A stretch of DNA of 64,000 bases, taken from the NCBI GenBank assembly GCA_023444055.1, contig JAEZRV010000021.1, forward strand, positions 1-64,000, written 5' to 3'. This DNA comes from Bacillota bacterium (GTDB taxonomy: Bacteria; Bacillota; Clostridia; Acetivibrionales; DSM-1351). The translations under genes and the position numbers were made by a program. The notes beneath the pieces were generated by a model that worked only from the letters and a program-made list of their open reading frames with translations, did no database searches and was not told the origin of the DNA. Every line of letters starts with the position of its first letter. Within the stretch, counting starts at the first letter, position 1. This document shows, one piece after another, positions 39,705 to 47,054 of this stretch.

Positions 39705-41195
39705 ATGATAATATTAAAGAAGTTCGCAGCGTTAGTGCTGTCGATAGCATTAGCTTCTACAATGTTGTGTTCAACTGCATTTGCTGAGCAGGTACAAACA
39801 CAAAAGCAGGAAAGCAAATTTAGTGATGATTATTTGGAAAGTGTTAGGAAACTTATAAAGCAGAAATATAGTGGAAGTGTAAACGATTCTGATTTAAACA
39901 AACCTACTATCAATGAGATGTTTAAGGCTCTTGATAAATATTCTGTTTTTTATAGTCTAGAAGAGTATGAATCGTTTTCAAATTCTATTGGCGGTGAAGT
40001 TAATGGTATAGGAGTAGTTCTTGAACCAATTGGTGATTATATAACAATTTTAAAGGTCTATGACCGTTCACCTGCACAAAAGGCAGGACTGCTCAAAGGA
40101 GATAGAATAACCAAAGTTAATGGGGTATCCGTTGTTAAAAGTGAGATTGATGATGTAGTTTCAAAAATAAAAGGTATTACTGATACTGAGGTAGAAATTG
40201 GAATACAAAGAGTAGGTGTAAAAAATGAGCTTACTTTTGAGATAGTAAGGTCATCTGTTGATATTCCAAATATTAGTTACGAAGTACGAGGAGATATAGG
40301 CTATATTTTGATGGATATGTTTTCTGCAAATGCCTTTGATGGAGTGAAAGATGCGCTTAAAGAGTTTGATAATAAAAAAGTTACTAAGCTAGTAATAGAT
40401 TTAAGAAACAATCCTGGCGGTCTTTTAGACCAAGCAGTTTTTATTGCACAGCTTTTTGTACCCAAAGGATTAATTACAAGTGTTGAGTATAAAGATGAAG
40501 AATACCAGGACGAAAGTTATTATTCATCTTTGTTAAATAAAAAATATAAACTAGCAGTTTTGGTTAATGAGAATTCTGCAAGTGCGTCTGAAATCTTTAC
40601 AGGAGCTATAAAAGACTCTGGCGCAGGGGTTATAATTGGAAACAAGACTTTTGGAAAGGCAAAAGTGCAGAGCTTTGTTCCGGTATTAACACAAAAAGCG
40701 TATGAAAGGTTTAACAAGGATACTAAGGATAAAACAGTAAATGCATTTAAGTTTGGTTCGGCTACAAAAACTGATTTGTTAGGCTGGGCAAAAATGACTA
40801 TAGGGATGTATTATACTCCAAATGGGGATTGCATTGATCTTAAAGGGATTGAGCCTAATGTGAAAGTTGAGGAAGGTAGTACAAATCCTGATGGTATAAA
40901 GGTAAATGAAATACCTCCTCTTAATGTTGCAGTTAAGCCAACATTGGGAACAAAGTGCAATGATGTATACAATGCAGAACGTATTTTGAGGTTATTGAAA
41001 TATGATGTAGGTAAGCCGGATACGACACTAGATAAAAAGACATTTTTAGCTATTGCTAAATTTCAAAAGGATAACAAGGTGCATGGATATGGAGTGCTGG
41101 ACTTTTGCACACAGAAGCTTCTAAATCAAAAGCTGGATGTACTTTTGGAAAAACAAGATCCAGTGTATCTCAAAGCAGTTAGTTTGCTTAAGTAA
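39705..41195 (+). CDS. Secreted CtpA-type S41 protease with PDZ and peptidoglycan-binding-like end
   Basis: Start set at ATG 39705 (gaagagga upstream) so that a clean signal peptide results (ILKKFAALVLSIALASTMLCSTAFA). The 496-residue protein has a PDZ domain (VNGIGVVLEP...SPAQKAGLLKGDRITKVNG), then the S41 fold with LVIDLRNNPGG, the nucleophile serine in NENSASASEIFTGAIKD and the lysine region GNKTFGKAKVQ. A C-terminal segment (AERILRLLKYDVGKPDTTLDKKTFLAIAKFQ) resembles PG_binding_1. Likely a carboxy-terminal processing protease at the wall, perhaps trimming the adjacent SLH proteins (inference from position). Confidence 0.9.
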   Translation: MIILKKFAALVLSIALASTMLCSTAFAEQVQTQKQESKFSDDYLESVRKLIKQKYSGSVNDSDLNKPTINEMFKALDKYSVFYSLEEYESFSNSIGGEVNGIGVVLEPIGDYITILKVYDRSPAQKAGLLKGDRITKVNGVSVVKSEIDDVVSKIKGITDTEVEIGIQRVGVKNELTFEIVRSSVDIPNISYEVRGDIGYILMDMFSANAFDGVKDALKEFDNKKVTKLVIDLRNNPGGLLDQAVFIAQLFVPKGLITSVEYKDEEYQDESYYSSLLNKKYKLAVLVNENSASASEIFTGAIKDSGAGVIIGNKTFGKAKVQSFVPVLTQKAYERFNKDTKDKTVNAFKFGSATKTDLLGWAKMTIGMYYTPNGDCIDLKGIEPNVKVEEGSTNPDGIKVNEIPPLNVAVKPTLGTKCNDVYNAERILRLLKYDVGKPDTTLDKKTFLAIAKFQKDNKVHGYGVLDFCTQKLLNQKLDVLLEKQDPVYLKAVSLLK

Positions 41196-41277
41196 GAAAA
41201 CAAATATTATTGCAGGATTATCCAATTGATGCATATATGCTGCATTCTATTTTGTGAAAAACTAAAAAATTACAATA

Positions 41278-41332
41278 AAAAGGAGCAAGATTCAAGCAAT
41301 TTACAAGGGTTGCTTGAATCTTGCTCCTTTTC
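41278..41332. terminator. Strong bidirectional terminator
   Basis: A perfect 19-bp stem (41281-41299 with 41310-41328, AGGAGCAAGATTCAAGCAA and its complement) encloses a 10-base loop, with A-run before and TTTT after. It insulates the ctpA-type gene from the EPS locus. Confidence 0.9.
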
Positions 41333-41381
41333 CGCGTGCGCCGCTAAGGTAGTGCACACTCAATACTAACACTATTTCCTG

Positions 41382-41426
41382 TTTAAAATATAGAAAAGAC
41401 ATATTTCAAATACAAATTAGCATAAC
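41382..41426 (+). repeat. Recurrent intergenic motif, copy before the EPS locus
   Basis: tttaaaatata, catatttcaaatac and aaattagcataac match the shared pattern; nearest to the copy at 46991-47036. Confidence 0.5.
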
Positions 41427-41714
41427 TAAGAATTACATTACATGTTAAAATGCGCTTTGTTACCCACCTGTATCTATTTCCATTAGAATCCTATAAATAT
41501 TTGTAAGGCACTTAATTTCTTTTTACTAAATAACAACAGTTATCTTCTGAATTTATAAAACCTTTTTAAGGAAATAGAAAAGTAAATGTTGAAGAACTGT
41601 TTAATTGTTTGGGAAATGATGAAAGCATTAAATTTACAAATAAAACATTCAGAGTATAATTTCTTATTACAGGAACTGGATTTCATTCTTTAAAACCGAT
41701 TGTTGGGGTACAAC

Positions 41715-42236
41715 ATGAACACTAAATATAACCAAAGATGGTATGCACTATTTGTTGTCACTGGGGAAGAGGACAGGGTTAAGGAAAGGATTTGTTTTAT
41801 AATTAAGGGTGAACTTAAGGCACTTGTTCCAAAGAGAAGAATGAGGGAACGAAAAGCAGGTAAATGGCAGGAGAGAATAAGACTTCTCTTCCCTGGATAT
41901 GTTCTTTTAAAAGTACATATGAATATGAGGATATATAACCTGATTAGTGCAATCCCCGGAGTAATCAGATTTCTTAAAAACAGTGACGGTCCACAAGATA
42001 TTGATGAAGAAGAGATTTTTGTTATTCAAAAGCTGACATCATATAACGAAATTATTGAACCCTCAAGAGTGTATATGAGAGGCGATAAAATAGAAGTTAT
42101 TGATGGACCATTACTTGGTATGGAGGGTTTTATTCAATCTATTGATAAAAGGAAGGGCAGGGTCAAAGTATTGCTAAATCTAATGGGCAAGCCTAAAACA
42201 GTGGAACTTTGTGTGACGATGGTACAATCGGCATGA
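41715..42236 (+). CDS. loaP: NusG paralogue, LoaP-type antiterminator
   Basis: A 173-residue protein with an N-terminal NGN domain (RWYALFVVTGEEDRVKERI ... RIRLLFPGYVLLKV ... AIPGVIRFLKNSDGPQDI) and a C-terminal KOW domain (GDKIEVIDGPLLGMEGFIQSIDKRKGRVKVLLNLMGK). Core NusG sits in the secE-rplK region; a stand-alone paralogue heading a polysaccharide cluster is the hallmark of LoaP/UpxY-type specialised regulators. LoaP proteins let RNA polymerase read through terminators in long operons and recognise RNA hairpins in the leader. Start at ATG 41715 (ggggt upstream). The gene overlaps the flippase by 4 bases, so both are co-translated. Confidence 0.9.
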   Translation: MNTKYNQRWYALFVVTGEEDRVKERICFIIKGELKALVPKRRMRERKAGKWQERIRLLFPGYVLLKVHMNMRIYNLISAIPGVIRFLKNSDGPQDIDEEEIFVIQKLTSYNEIIEPSRVYMRGDKIEVIDGPLLGMEGFIQSIDKRKGRVKVLLNLMGKPKTVELCVTMVQSA

Positions 42237-43765
42237 GCAGAACAAAAAAATTTATATATAATTCGACGTCTAATGCTCTTATGCAGATCATAAATATAAT
42301 AATAGGTTTTGTAATTCCACGGGTTATGCTTCGTTCATATGGCTCTGAAATTAATGGATTAGTATCGTCCATTACCCAATTTATTTCATACTTTAGCCTT
42401 GTTGAAGCAGGCCTTGCAGAATCAGCTATATATTCTCTATATAAGCCTTTAGCAGACAATGACTACAGTGCTGTTAGTGCAGTGGTTTCAGCTGCAAGAA
42501 GGTTTTACATAAAGTCTGGATATATATTTATTGCATTAACTGTAGGACTTGCTGCTATATATCCTATGTTTGTTATAACTAGTAAATTATCACCTGCTAT
42601 GGTCTTATTACTAGTAATTGTTGTAGGAGTATCTGGCGCATTAGATTTTTTTACTATGGCAAAATATAGAGTGCTTTTAACTGCTGATCAGAAAACATAT
42701 GTTATTACGATGATTTCATCTATAACTTTTATTATCAATGCTTTAATTATAGTTATATTGGCTAATTATAAAGTTAATATTGTTGCTTTGAGAACCATAG
42801 CACTAATTTCTATATTAATTCGTTCAATTATGTTAGCAACATATGTAAAAATGAAATATAAATATATTAACTATAAGGAGACACCTAATAATGCTGCATT
42901 GAGTAAACGCTGGGATGCTCTATTTCTTCAAGTTTTATATGTTGTACATGTAGGAACACCTGTTGTGATTGCCACAATTTTTACTTCTTTAAGAATGGTT
43001 AGTGTTTATACTATTTTTAATATGGTTATAACAGGCTTAAGTGCGGTAATGGGAATTTTCAACAGTGGGCTGCCAGCTTCATTTGGGGAAATTATTGTAA
43101 GGGAAGAGAAAACAACACTCCAAAGAGTATACCAAGAATTTGAGTTTTCCTTTTATTCTATTATAACTGTTGTTTTTTCAATTGCTTTTGTTATTATTAT
43201 GCCATTTATTCGCATTTATACAAAAGGTATTAACGATGCCAATTATGATTTACCTATTTTAGGTATTTTATTTGTTGTAAATGGGTTGCTATTCAATATA
43301 AAAACGCCTCAAGGTATGTTGGTAATTTCAGCAGGCATGTATAAAGAAACCAAATGGCAAACCATTATTCAGGGGGGGATTGCAATAGTAGCAGGTGCTA
43401 TATTAGCTAAATTTATGGGCCTTCCAGGTATGTTAATAGGGTACATTATGTCCAATTTATATAGGGAAATAGATTTATTGTTTTTCGTACCCAAAAATGT
43501 AACGAAATTGAAAGTAACGGATACGATGTATAGACAAATACGAGTTTTTACTGCTATATTTATTATTTACATTCCGTTTGTTTTTATAAAAGTGACTACT
43601 CAAACCTATGTTGAATTGTTTATATTTGCTGCAATAGTAGGTATATATGCAAGTATAGTAGTTATAATTTTTGGAGTGATTTTTGATAGGCAACAACTGA
43701 TAAAAACTCTTAACAGAGTATTGGCGATGATACCAACTAAAGCAAAAAAAGTATTTAAAAGTTAA
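42233..43765 (+). CDS. Wzx-type polysaccharide flippase (MATE/MOP superfamily)
   Basis: A 510-residue polytopic membrane protein with about 12-14 hydrophobic segments, beginning MSRTKKFIYNSTSNALMQIINIIIGFVIPRVMLRSYGSEINGL, the typical N-terminus of Wzx-like oligosaccharide exporters in Firmicutes. It should flip lipid-linked EPS repeat units outward. ATG 42233 overlaps the upstream stop codon in an ATGA arrangement; the ribosome site is weak, suggesting translational coupling to the antiterminator gene. Confidence 0.88.
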   Translation: MSRTKKFIYNSTSNALMQIINIIIGFVIPRVMLRSYGSEINGLVSSITQFISYFSLVEAGLAESAIYSLYKPLADNDYSAVSAVVSAARRFYIKSGYIFIALTVGLAAIYPMFVITSKLSPAMVLLLVIVVGVSGALDFFTMAKYRVLLTADQKTYVITMISSITFIINALIIVILANYKVNIVALRTIALISILIRSIMLATYVKMKYKYINYKETPNNAALSKRWDALFLQVLYVVHVGTPVVIATIFTSLRMVSVYTIFNMVITGLSAVMGIFNSGLPASFGEIIVREEKTTLQRVYQEFEFSFYSIITVVFSIAFVIIMPFIRIYTKGINDANYDLPILGILFVVNGLLFNIKTPQGMLVISAGMYKETKWQTIIQGGIAIVAGAILAKFMGLPGMLIGYIMSNLYREIDLLFFVPKNVTKLKVTDTMYRQIRVFTAIFIIYIPFVFIKVTTQTYVELFIFAAIVGIYASIVVIIFGVIFDRQQLIKTLNRVLAMIPTKAKKVFKS

Positions 43766-43831
43766 CAAATAAATCATAAATACATTATTCTTATTTCTTA
43801 ATTCATTGTTTCGGCATGATATAAAGAATAA

Positions 43832-43936
43832 GAGGCCATATAGCAAATTGGATCGTTCAAAGAACAATTCAAAAATCAAAGGAATGGGAATATTTCCAAT
43901 ATATAAATTTCCATATGGCGGAGCCCGCCTTTTTAT
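43832..43936 (+). promoter_or_regulatory. Candidate transcription attenuator leader
   Basis: A long-range stem GCCATAT (43835-43841) with ATATGGC (43913-43919), extended by AAATT/AATTT, encloses small hairpins (GTTCAAAGAAC and GGGAATATTTCC). Its 3' arm shares GGC with an overlapping terminator hairpin, GGCGG (43917-43921), AGC, CCGCC (43925-43929), followed by TTTTT. The two folds exclude each other, as in an antiterminator/terminator switch. It lies 50 bases before the tyrosine kinase gene. No known riboswitch class was recognised; it may be the point where the LoaP-type protein acts. Confidence 0.6.
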
Positions 43937-43987
43937 ATTAAATTCCAATTTAACAACAATTTTATAGAAACAAAGGGGGAAATATAT

Positions 43988-44701
43988 ATGCAAACTAAGC
44001 TTTTTTCTCAAGGTATTATAAAAAATATAGAGATACAAAAAGCATATTCTACGTTAATTACGAATATCTATTTAAAAAGCAAGGAGAAAAAGATAAGTAC
44101 AATATTAATTACCAGTTGTAAACCTAAAGAAGGTAAAACAGTACTGGCTACAGATTTAGCAATTAGTATGGCTATGATGGGAAAAAAAATATTACTAGTT
44201 GATTTAAATATAACAAAAATAGATTCCGCTAAAGACAAAAGAAATACCTCAAATATATATGGAATGTATCAGTACTTGACAGGGAAAGTGGAGCTAGACG
44301 AGGTGCTATGTAAGACAAATATAGGCAATCTGTATTTCATTAATTCAGGTAGAAGTAGTGGTAACCTATTGTCAATTTTTAGCTCTGATAGACTAAATGA
44401 ATTTATCGAAATGTTAAGAGATGAGTATGATTATATTATTTTTGATACTCCATCACTTGAAAGTAGTGTGGATGCTGTAATTTTTGGCCACCAGGTAGAT
44501 GCTACTATCTTGGTTGCTAAGAAAGGATATACAAGTATTATTGACATAAAAAAGATACAAGACCAGTTAAATAGAGTAAATGCCAACATTATTGGTATTA
44601 TTCTGAATAGAGACGGAAGAATTAAAAATAAAAGTGTTAACATCAATGACTATCATTTACAAGTCCAAAGTAACACAAATCCGTCTGTTAACATAACGTA
44701 A
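43988..44701 (+). CDS. CpsD/CapB-family (BY-kinase-like) ATPase
   Basis: A 237-residue cytosolic P-loop protein that normally pairs with a Wzz-type adaptor to control EPS chain length. Walker A reads SCKPKEGKT (usual SxxPGEGKS), A' is ILLVDLNIT, and B is YIIFDTPS. The usual C-terminal tyrosine cluster is missing; the tail has a single Tyr (NDYHLQ). It may therefore act as an ATPase without the normal autophosphorylation tail. The ribosome site is aaaggggga. The Wzz partner is encoded two genes downstream and a PHP phosphatase at 61519. Confidence 0.85.
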   Translation: MQTKLFSQGIIKNIEIQKAYSTLITNIYLKSKEKKISTILITSCKPKEGKTVLATDLAISMAMMGKKILLVDLNITKIDSAKDKRNTSNIYGMYQYLTGKVELDEVLCKTNIGNLYFINSGRSSGNLLSIFSSDRLNEFIEMLRDEYDYIIFDTPSLESSVDAVIFGHQVDATILVAKKGYTSIIDIKKIQDQLNRVNANIIGIILNRDGRIKNKSVNINDYHLQVQSNTNPSVNIT

Positions 44702-44707
44702 ACTAGG

Positions 44708-46045
44708 ATGATTATGTGTGGGGTGAAAAAGTTGTATATAGGAATAGTCGTTATTGGTGTTATTGTAATTGTTATATTGGCGAGTTTTTTTATTTACCAA
44801 AACAAAAGCAGCAGACATAATATAATTGGTACTGTTTATTATGTCAGTAATAGTGGTAATGATAGCAATGATGGAATGACCAAGAACTCTTCTTGGGAAA
44901 CTTTAGACAAAGTTAATAGCTTTAATTTTAATCCTGGTGACATCATTTGCTTTAAAAAAGGGGATGAATGGAGAGGGCAGCTAATTCCCAAAGGAGGAGA
45001 CACCTATGCAAGTATTGTTTATACGAGCTATGGTAATTACTTTAATAATAAGCCGCAGATACTGGGCTCAATTAGTAAAAGCTTAGAGGCTGATTGGACA
45101 AAAGTTTCTGATAATATTTGGAGTACAAAGGTATCAATACCTGATGTTGGAAATATAATTTTAAATGGGAACAAATGTGGTAAAAAAGCTTGGAGTGCTG
45201 AAGAATTATTGGAACAAAACCAATTTTATTTTAAAACGAGTACAGAAGAACTTTTGATTTATTCAACGGATAATCCAGCAAAAATTTACCAAAGCATAGA
45301 ATGTGCCCTTTCAAGGTACATAATCGATCAGGCTAATAAACGTTGGATAGTCTATGATGGACTTTCACTCAAGTATGGTGCAGCACATGGCATTGGAGGA
45401 GTAAATACCAGTAATATTACTATAAGAAACTGTGATATAAGCTATATTGGAGGAGCTGATTTTTATAAAGATGGTGTAAGACACGTCAGATATGGCAATG
45501 GCATTGAATTCTGGGGAAGTGCTGATAACAATCTTGTTGAGTACTGTAAAATTTGGGAGATATATGATGCTGCTTTAACTAATCAAAATTCAGGTCAAGT
45601 TGTTACTCAGAATAATATAACTTATAGAAGAAATAGAATATGGAATAGTGAATATAGCTTTGAGTATTGGAATGAACCAAGTGAGTCGTCAACAAATAAT
45701 ATTAAATTTATAAATAACTATTGCTATAACGCAGGAATGGGCTGGGGGCATGAGCAAAGACCTGACAAATGCGGAAGACACATTTGCTTCTTTTCAAATT
45801 CTTCTTCGATAAATAACTTTAAGGTATCAGGTAATACTTTCAAATACGCAGAGGAGTTTATGGTATACATTAATTTTAGTTTCAATAATATTCGTGCAGT
45901 TGATATATCTAAAAACACGTATTATCAATCTATAGATAAAGAATTTGCTATATGTTTTAACAGGAGTTATGGTTGCAATGATTTTAAAACATATCTTGCA
46001 AATGAAAAAATAGATCAAGGTTCCCAGCTTATGACACTTCAGTAA
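44708..46045 (+). CDS. Membrane-anchored right-handed beta-helix protein
   Basis: About 445 residues with one N-terminal membrane segment (LYIGIVVIGVIVIVILASFFIY) and a secreted region opening YYVSNSGNDSNDGMTKNSSWETLDKVN, a start typical of pectate-lyase-like parallel beta-helix proteins. Coil-like repeats follow (NITIRNCDISYIGG, NNLVEYCKIWEIYDAALT, NITYRRNRIWNS, NIKFINNYCYNAG). Such proteins in EPS loci can be polysaccharide lyases or modifying enzymes, but no catalytic triad is identified. The start is uncertain: ATG 44708, ATG 44714 or TTG 44732, the last having the best spaced site (GGGGTG). Confidence 0.75.
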   Translation: MIMCGVKKLYIGIVVIGVIVIVILASFFIYQNKSSRHNIIGTVYYVSNSGNDSNDGMTKNSSWETLDKVNSFNFNPGDIICFKKGDEWRGQLIPKGGDTYASIVYTSYGNYFNNKPQILGSISKSLEADWTKVSDNIWSTKVSIPDVGNIILNGNKCGKKAWSAEELLEQNQFYFKTSTEELLIYSTDNPAKIYQSIECALSRYIIDQANKRWIVYDGLSLKYGAAHGIGGVNTSNITIRNCDISYIGGADFYKDGVRHVRYGNGIEFWGSADNNLVEYCKIWEIYDAALTNQNSGQVVTQNNITYRRNRIWNSEYSFEYWNEPSESSTNNIKFINNYCYNAGMGWGHEQRPDKCGRHICFFSNSSSINNFKVSGNTFKYAEEFMVYINFSFNNIRAVDISKNTYYQSIDKEFAICFNRSYGCNDFKTYLANEKIDQGSQLMTLQ

Positions 46046-46174
46046 ACAAATAATTAGAATTATTAATAAATACTAAATGAAAAAAGAGGAAAGGTGGAAA
46101 ATTGGGAAATCGTTTAAACTTACCAATGGAAAGTTGAGTTGTATGTCAAATAAACTTTAATTTAAGAGGAGAGA

Positions 46175-46290
46175 AAGGTTGAAAGAAATTAAAAAATAAA
46201 AAAAGGAGGTGCCGAGTCCATGTCATTTCTTTCAGGGAAATGTACATTTCCCTTGTGGTTCTTGTGTAGAATGCGGGACATGGACATAAT
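46175..46290 (+). repeat. 116-bp duplicated leader unit, copy A
   Basis: This segment (aaggttgaaagaaatt ... gacataat) is nearly identical to 49505-49621; the differences seen are one extra A in the A-rich run and G to A in the GGAGGT box of the other copy. It carries the structured RNA motif. Confidence 0.85.
46203..46290 (+). ncRNA. Structured leader RNA motif, copy 2
   Basis: Outer stem GTCCATGTC (46216-46224) with GACATGGAC (46277-46285); inner hairpin from the perfect 18-base palindrome GGGAAATGTACATTTCCC (46235-46252); conserved flanks ggaggtgccgag and cataat. Lies directly before wzz. The stem shows two compensatory pair changes against copy 1 at 107-175. Confidence 0.7.
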
Positions 46291-46291
46291 A

Positions 46292-46981
46292 ATGGGGATA
46301 AGGAGACTAGTTAGTGCTATTTATCGAAAACTATGGTTAATAATTTTATTAGGAATCATAGGTGGTGGGGCTTCATTTTACTTAGGCAGTAATAATTCTG
46401 CTCTAGTATATGAAGCTTCAACAACAATATTTACAGTTGTAAAAAACACAAATACTCAGCAGCTTTTAAAAGACAATTGCGGTATTAGCTACGATAACAT
46501 AATACTTGGCAGGCAGTTTGAGCAAGATTTTTATGACATAATGTTAAGTGACAGAGTATTATCTAAATCGGTTGATAAAATTAAAGATAAGAATATTAAT
46601 GCATCAAATTTGAAAAGTATGATAAGTCTTAGAGCAAAAAAAGATTCAAACATAATTAGAATAATAGCTAATAGTGGAAGTCCAGAAAAAGCAGTATCAA
46701 TTACTAAAGCAGTTTCAGAGTCTCTAGTGGACAGAATTAATGAAATAACAAATACTAATATAATAGGAATAATGGAAGAGGCAAAGAAACCACTGCAACC
46801 AATAGAAACTAACAATATAAAAGGAATTTTAATAGGAATATTGGGCGGAGTAATTATAGCGCTTGTATTTATATATATTATGGAATTATTTGATTCGACT
46901 ATAAGATCGGTAAATGACATTGAGTACAATTTGGATCTTCAAGTGTTAGCGCAAGTACCCATATACAGAGGAAGTAAATAA
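46292..46981 (+). CDS. Wzz/YveK-type chain-length determinant
   Basis: A membrane protein with two transmembrane segments (about 14-34 and 182-204) flanking an extracellular Wzz domain, with a Pro-containing motif AKKPLQPIE before the second segment, typical of polysaccharide co-polymerases. It should partner the kinase-like ATPase at 43988. Start: ATG 46292 (MGIRRLVSAIYRK, 229 residues) gives a normal N-terminus but a poor ribosome site. ATG 46220, preceded by GGAGGT, lies within the RNA motif and is in frame. The conserved nucleotides there are explained by RNA structure, so 46292 is preferred. Confidence 0.82.
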   Translation: MGIRRLVSAIYRKLWLIILLGIIGGGASFYLGSNNSALVYEASTTIFTVVKNTNTQQLLKDNCGISYDNIILGRQFEQDFYDIMLSDRVLSKSVDKIKDKNINASNLKSMISLRAKKDSNIIRIIANSGSPEKAVSITKAVSESLVDRINEITNTNIIGIMEEAKKPLQPIETNNIKGILIGILGGVIIALVFIYIMELFDSTIRSVNDIEYNLDLQVLAQVPIYRGSK

Positions 46982-46990
46982 TACTATTCG

Positions 46991-47036
46991 TTTTTAAAAT
47001 ATAAGATACAATATTTTAAATGCAAATTAGAATAAC
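46991..47036 (+). repeat. Recurrent intergenic motif, copy upstream of wzy
   Basis: tttttaaaatataag, aatattttaaatg and caaattagaataac match the shared pattern. It ends 18 bases before the wzy start, overlapping the leader close to the ribosome site. Confidence 0.5.
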
Positions 47037-47054
47037 AGCTATTAGGAGAAATAT

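Larger units (their letters stand above)
41196..41714. other. Gap upstream of the EPS locus
   Basis: About 520 bases without a gene, containing the terminator at 41278-41332 and one recurrent intergenic motif (41382-41426). The final 280 bases are AT-rich and may hold the EPS promoter, but no convincing -35/-10 pair was identified. The LoaP-type gene's ribosome site (ttgggg) lies at its end. Confidence 0.5.
46046..46291 (+). promoter_or_regulatory. Leader region of the wzz gene
   Basis: No separate gene. It contains the near-identical 116-base unit 46175-46290 (listed as a repeat), inside which the structured RNA motif lies. An ATG at 46220 with GGAGGT 10 bases upstream is in frame with wzz, so wzz could be translated with an extra 24 residues; see the wzz entry. 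Confidence 0.5.

Noticed and set aside
43832..43936. c-di-GMP riboswitch upstream of EPS genes
   Set aside because: The conserved GEMM core sequences were looked for and are not present; only an attenuator-like fold is supported.
43475..44038. 187-codon - strand frame over the flippase end and leader
   Set aside because: It overlaps the conserved flippase coding sequence and the attenuator, and its composition (Tyr/Phe/Asn runs) is that of an antisense AT-rich frame.
46220..46291. N-terminal 24-residue extension of Wzz as the annotated start
   Set aside because: The nucleotides are part of a repeated structured RNA motif whose other copies do not extend into a protein, and the extension gives a cysteine-rich N-terminus unlike Wzz proteins. 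Kept only as a hypothesis in the findings.
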